The position numbers were made by a program, and so were the translations under genes. DNA of 5,063 nucleotides from Burkholderiales bacterium (GTDB lineage Bacteria; Pseudomonadota; Gammaproteobacteria; Burkholderiales; SG8-41): contig JAIESJ010000088.1 of NCBI GenBank assembly GCA_019746155.1, positions 1 through 5,063 of the forward strand. Reading direction: 5' to 3'. The first letter of the stretch is position 1. Each line of letters begins with the position of its first letter. Shown here piece by piece: positions 5,063 to 5,063 of this stretch. Under the pieces are notes generated by a model. It was not told the origin of the DNA. It saw nothing but the letters and a program-made list of their open reading frames with translations, and made no database searches.

Positions 5063-5063
5063 G

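Noticed and set aside
1..5063. Search for a CRISPR array, tRNA, phage or defence genes, toxin-antitoxin pair or transposase
   Set aside because: No regularly spaced repeats with spacers, no tRNA-like fold and no such protein motifs were seen by eye in either strand.

Overview
The window looks like a piece of a GC-rich betaproteobacterial chromosome (Burkholderiales/Rhodocyclales-like). The reasons are strong G/C preference at third codon positions, a Bug-type (TctC) periplasmic receptor with its own permease genes, a bacterial homospermidine synthase, and a small SAM-methyltransferase of a type I associate with betaproteobacteria. No ribosomal or tRNA gene is present, so the lineage is inferred.

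Left part (1-2262, minus strand): a tripartite tricarboxylate transporter (TTT) operon read right to left, in the order receptor (tctC/bug), small permease subunit (tctB), large permease subunit (tctA, cut by the window edge). tctB and tctA are separated by 4 bases. tctC and tctB are separated by 231 bases that hold a strong GC hairpin just after tctC and a 124-bp foldback element with GCCACAGAG ends built from 9-bp units. The receptor has a textbook Shine-Dalgarno, and its probable promoter overlaps a palindrome resembling a LacI-family operator.

Middle (2263-3935): a 254-bp divergent control region, then a complete plus-strand gene for homospermidine synthase (472 aa). It retains the Rossmann motif and the family's active-site residues. 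The enzyme makes the polyamine homospermidine from putrescine. Nothing in the sequence fixes the TTT substrate, so any link between transporter and polyamine metabolism is speculation.

Right part (3936-5063): a gap rich in repeats (a degenerate copy of the CACAGAG-type sequence, a nested inverted repeat, and a GTCGGCAA hairpin with a partial second copy). Next come a 179-aa SAM-dependent methyltransferase whose perfect TATAAT sits so close to its ATG that the mRNA should be leaderless, and a complete 65-aa conserved-looking hypothetical protein with its own -10 element and no Shine-Dalgarno.

I found no CRISPR array, toxin-antitoxin pair, phage gene or transposase. The genes are ordinary families. 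The points worth a second look are regulatory and repeat structures between them.
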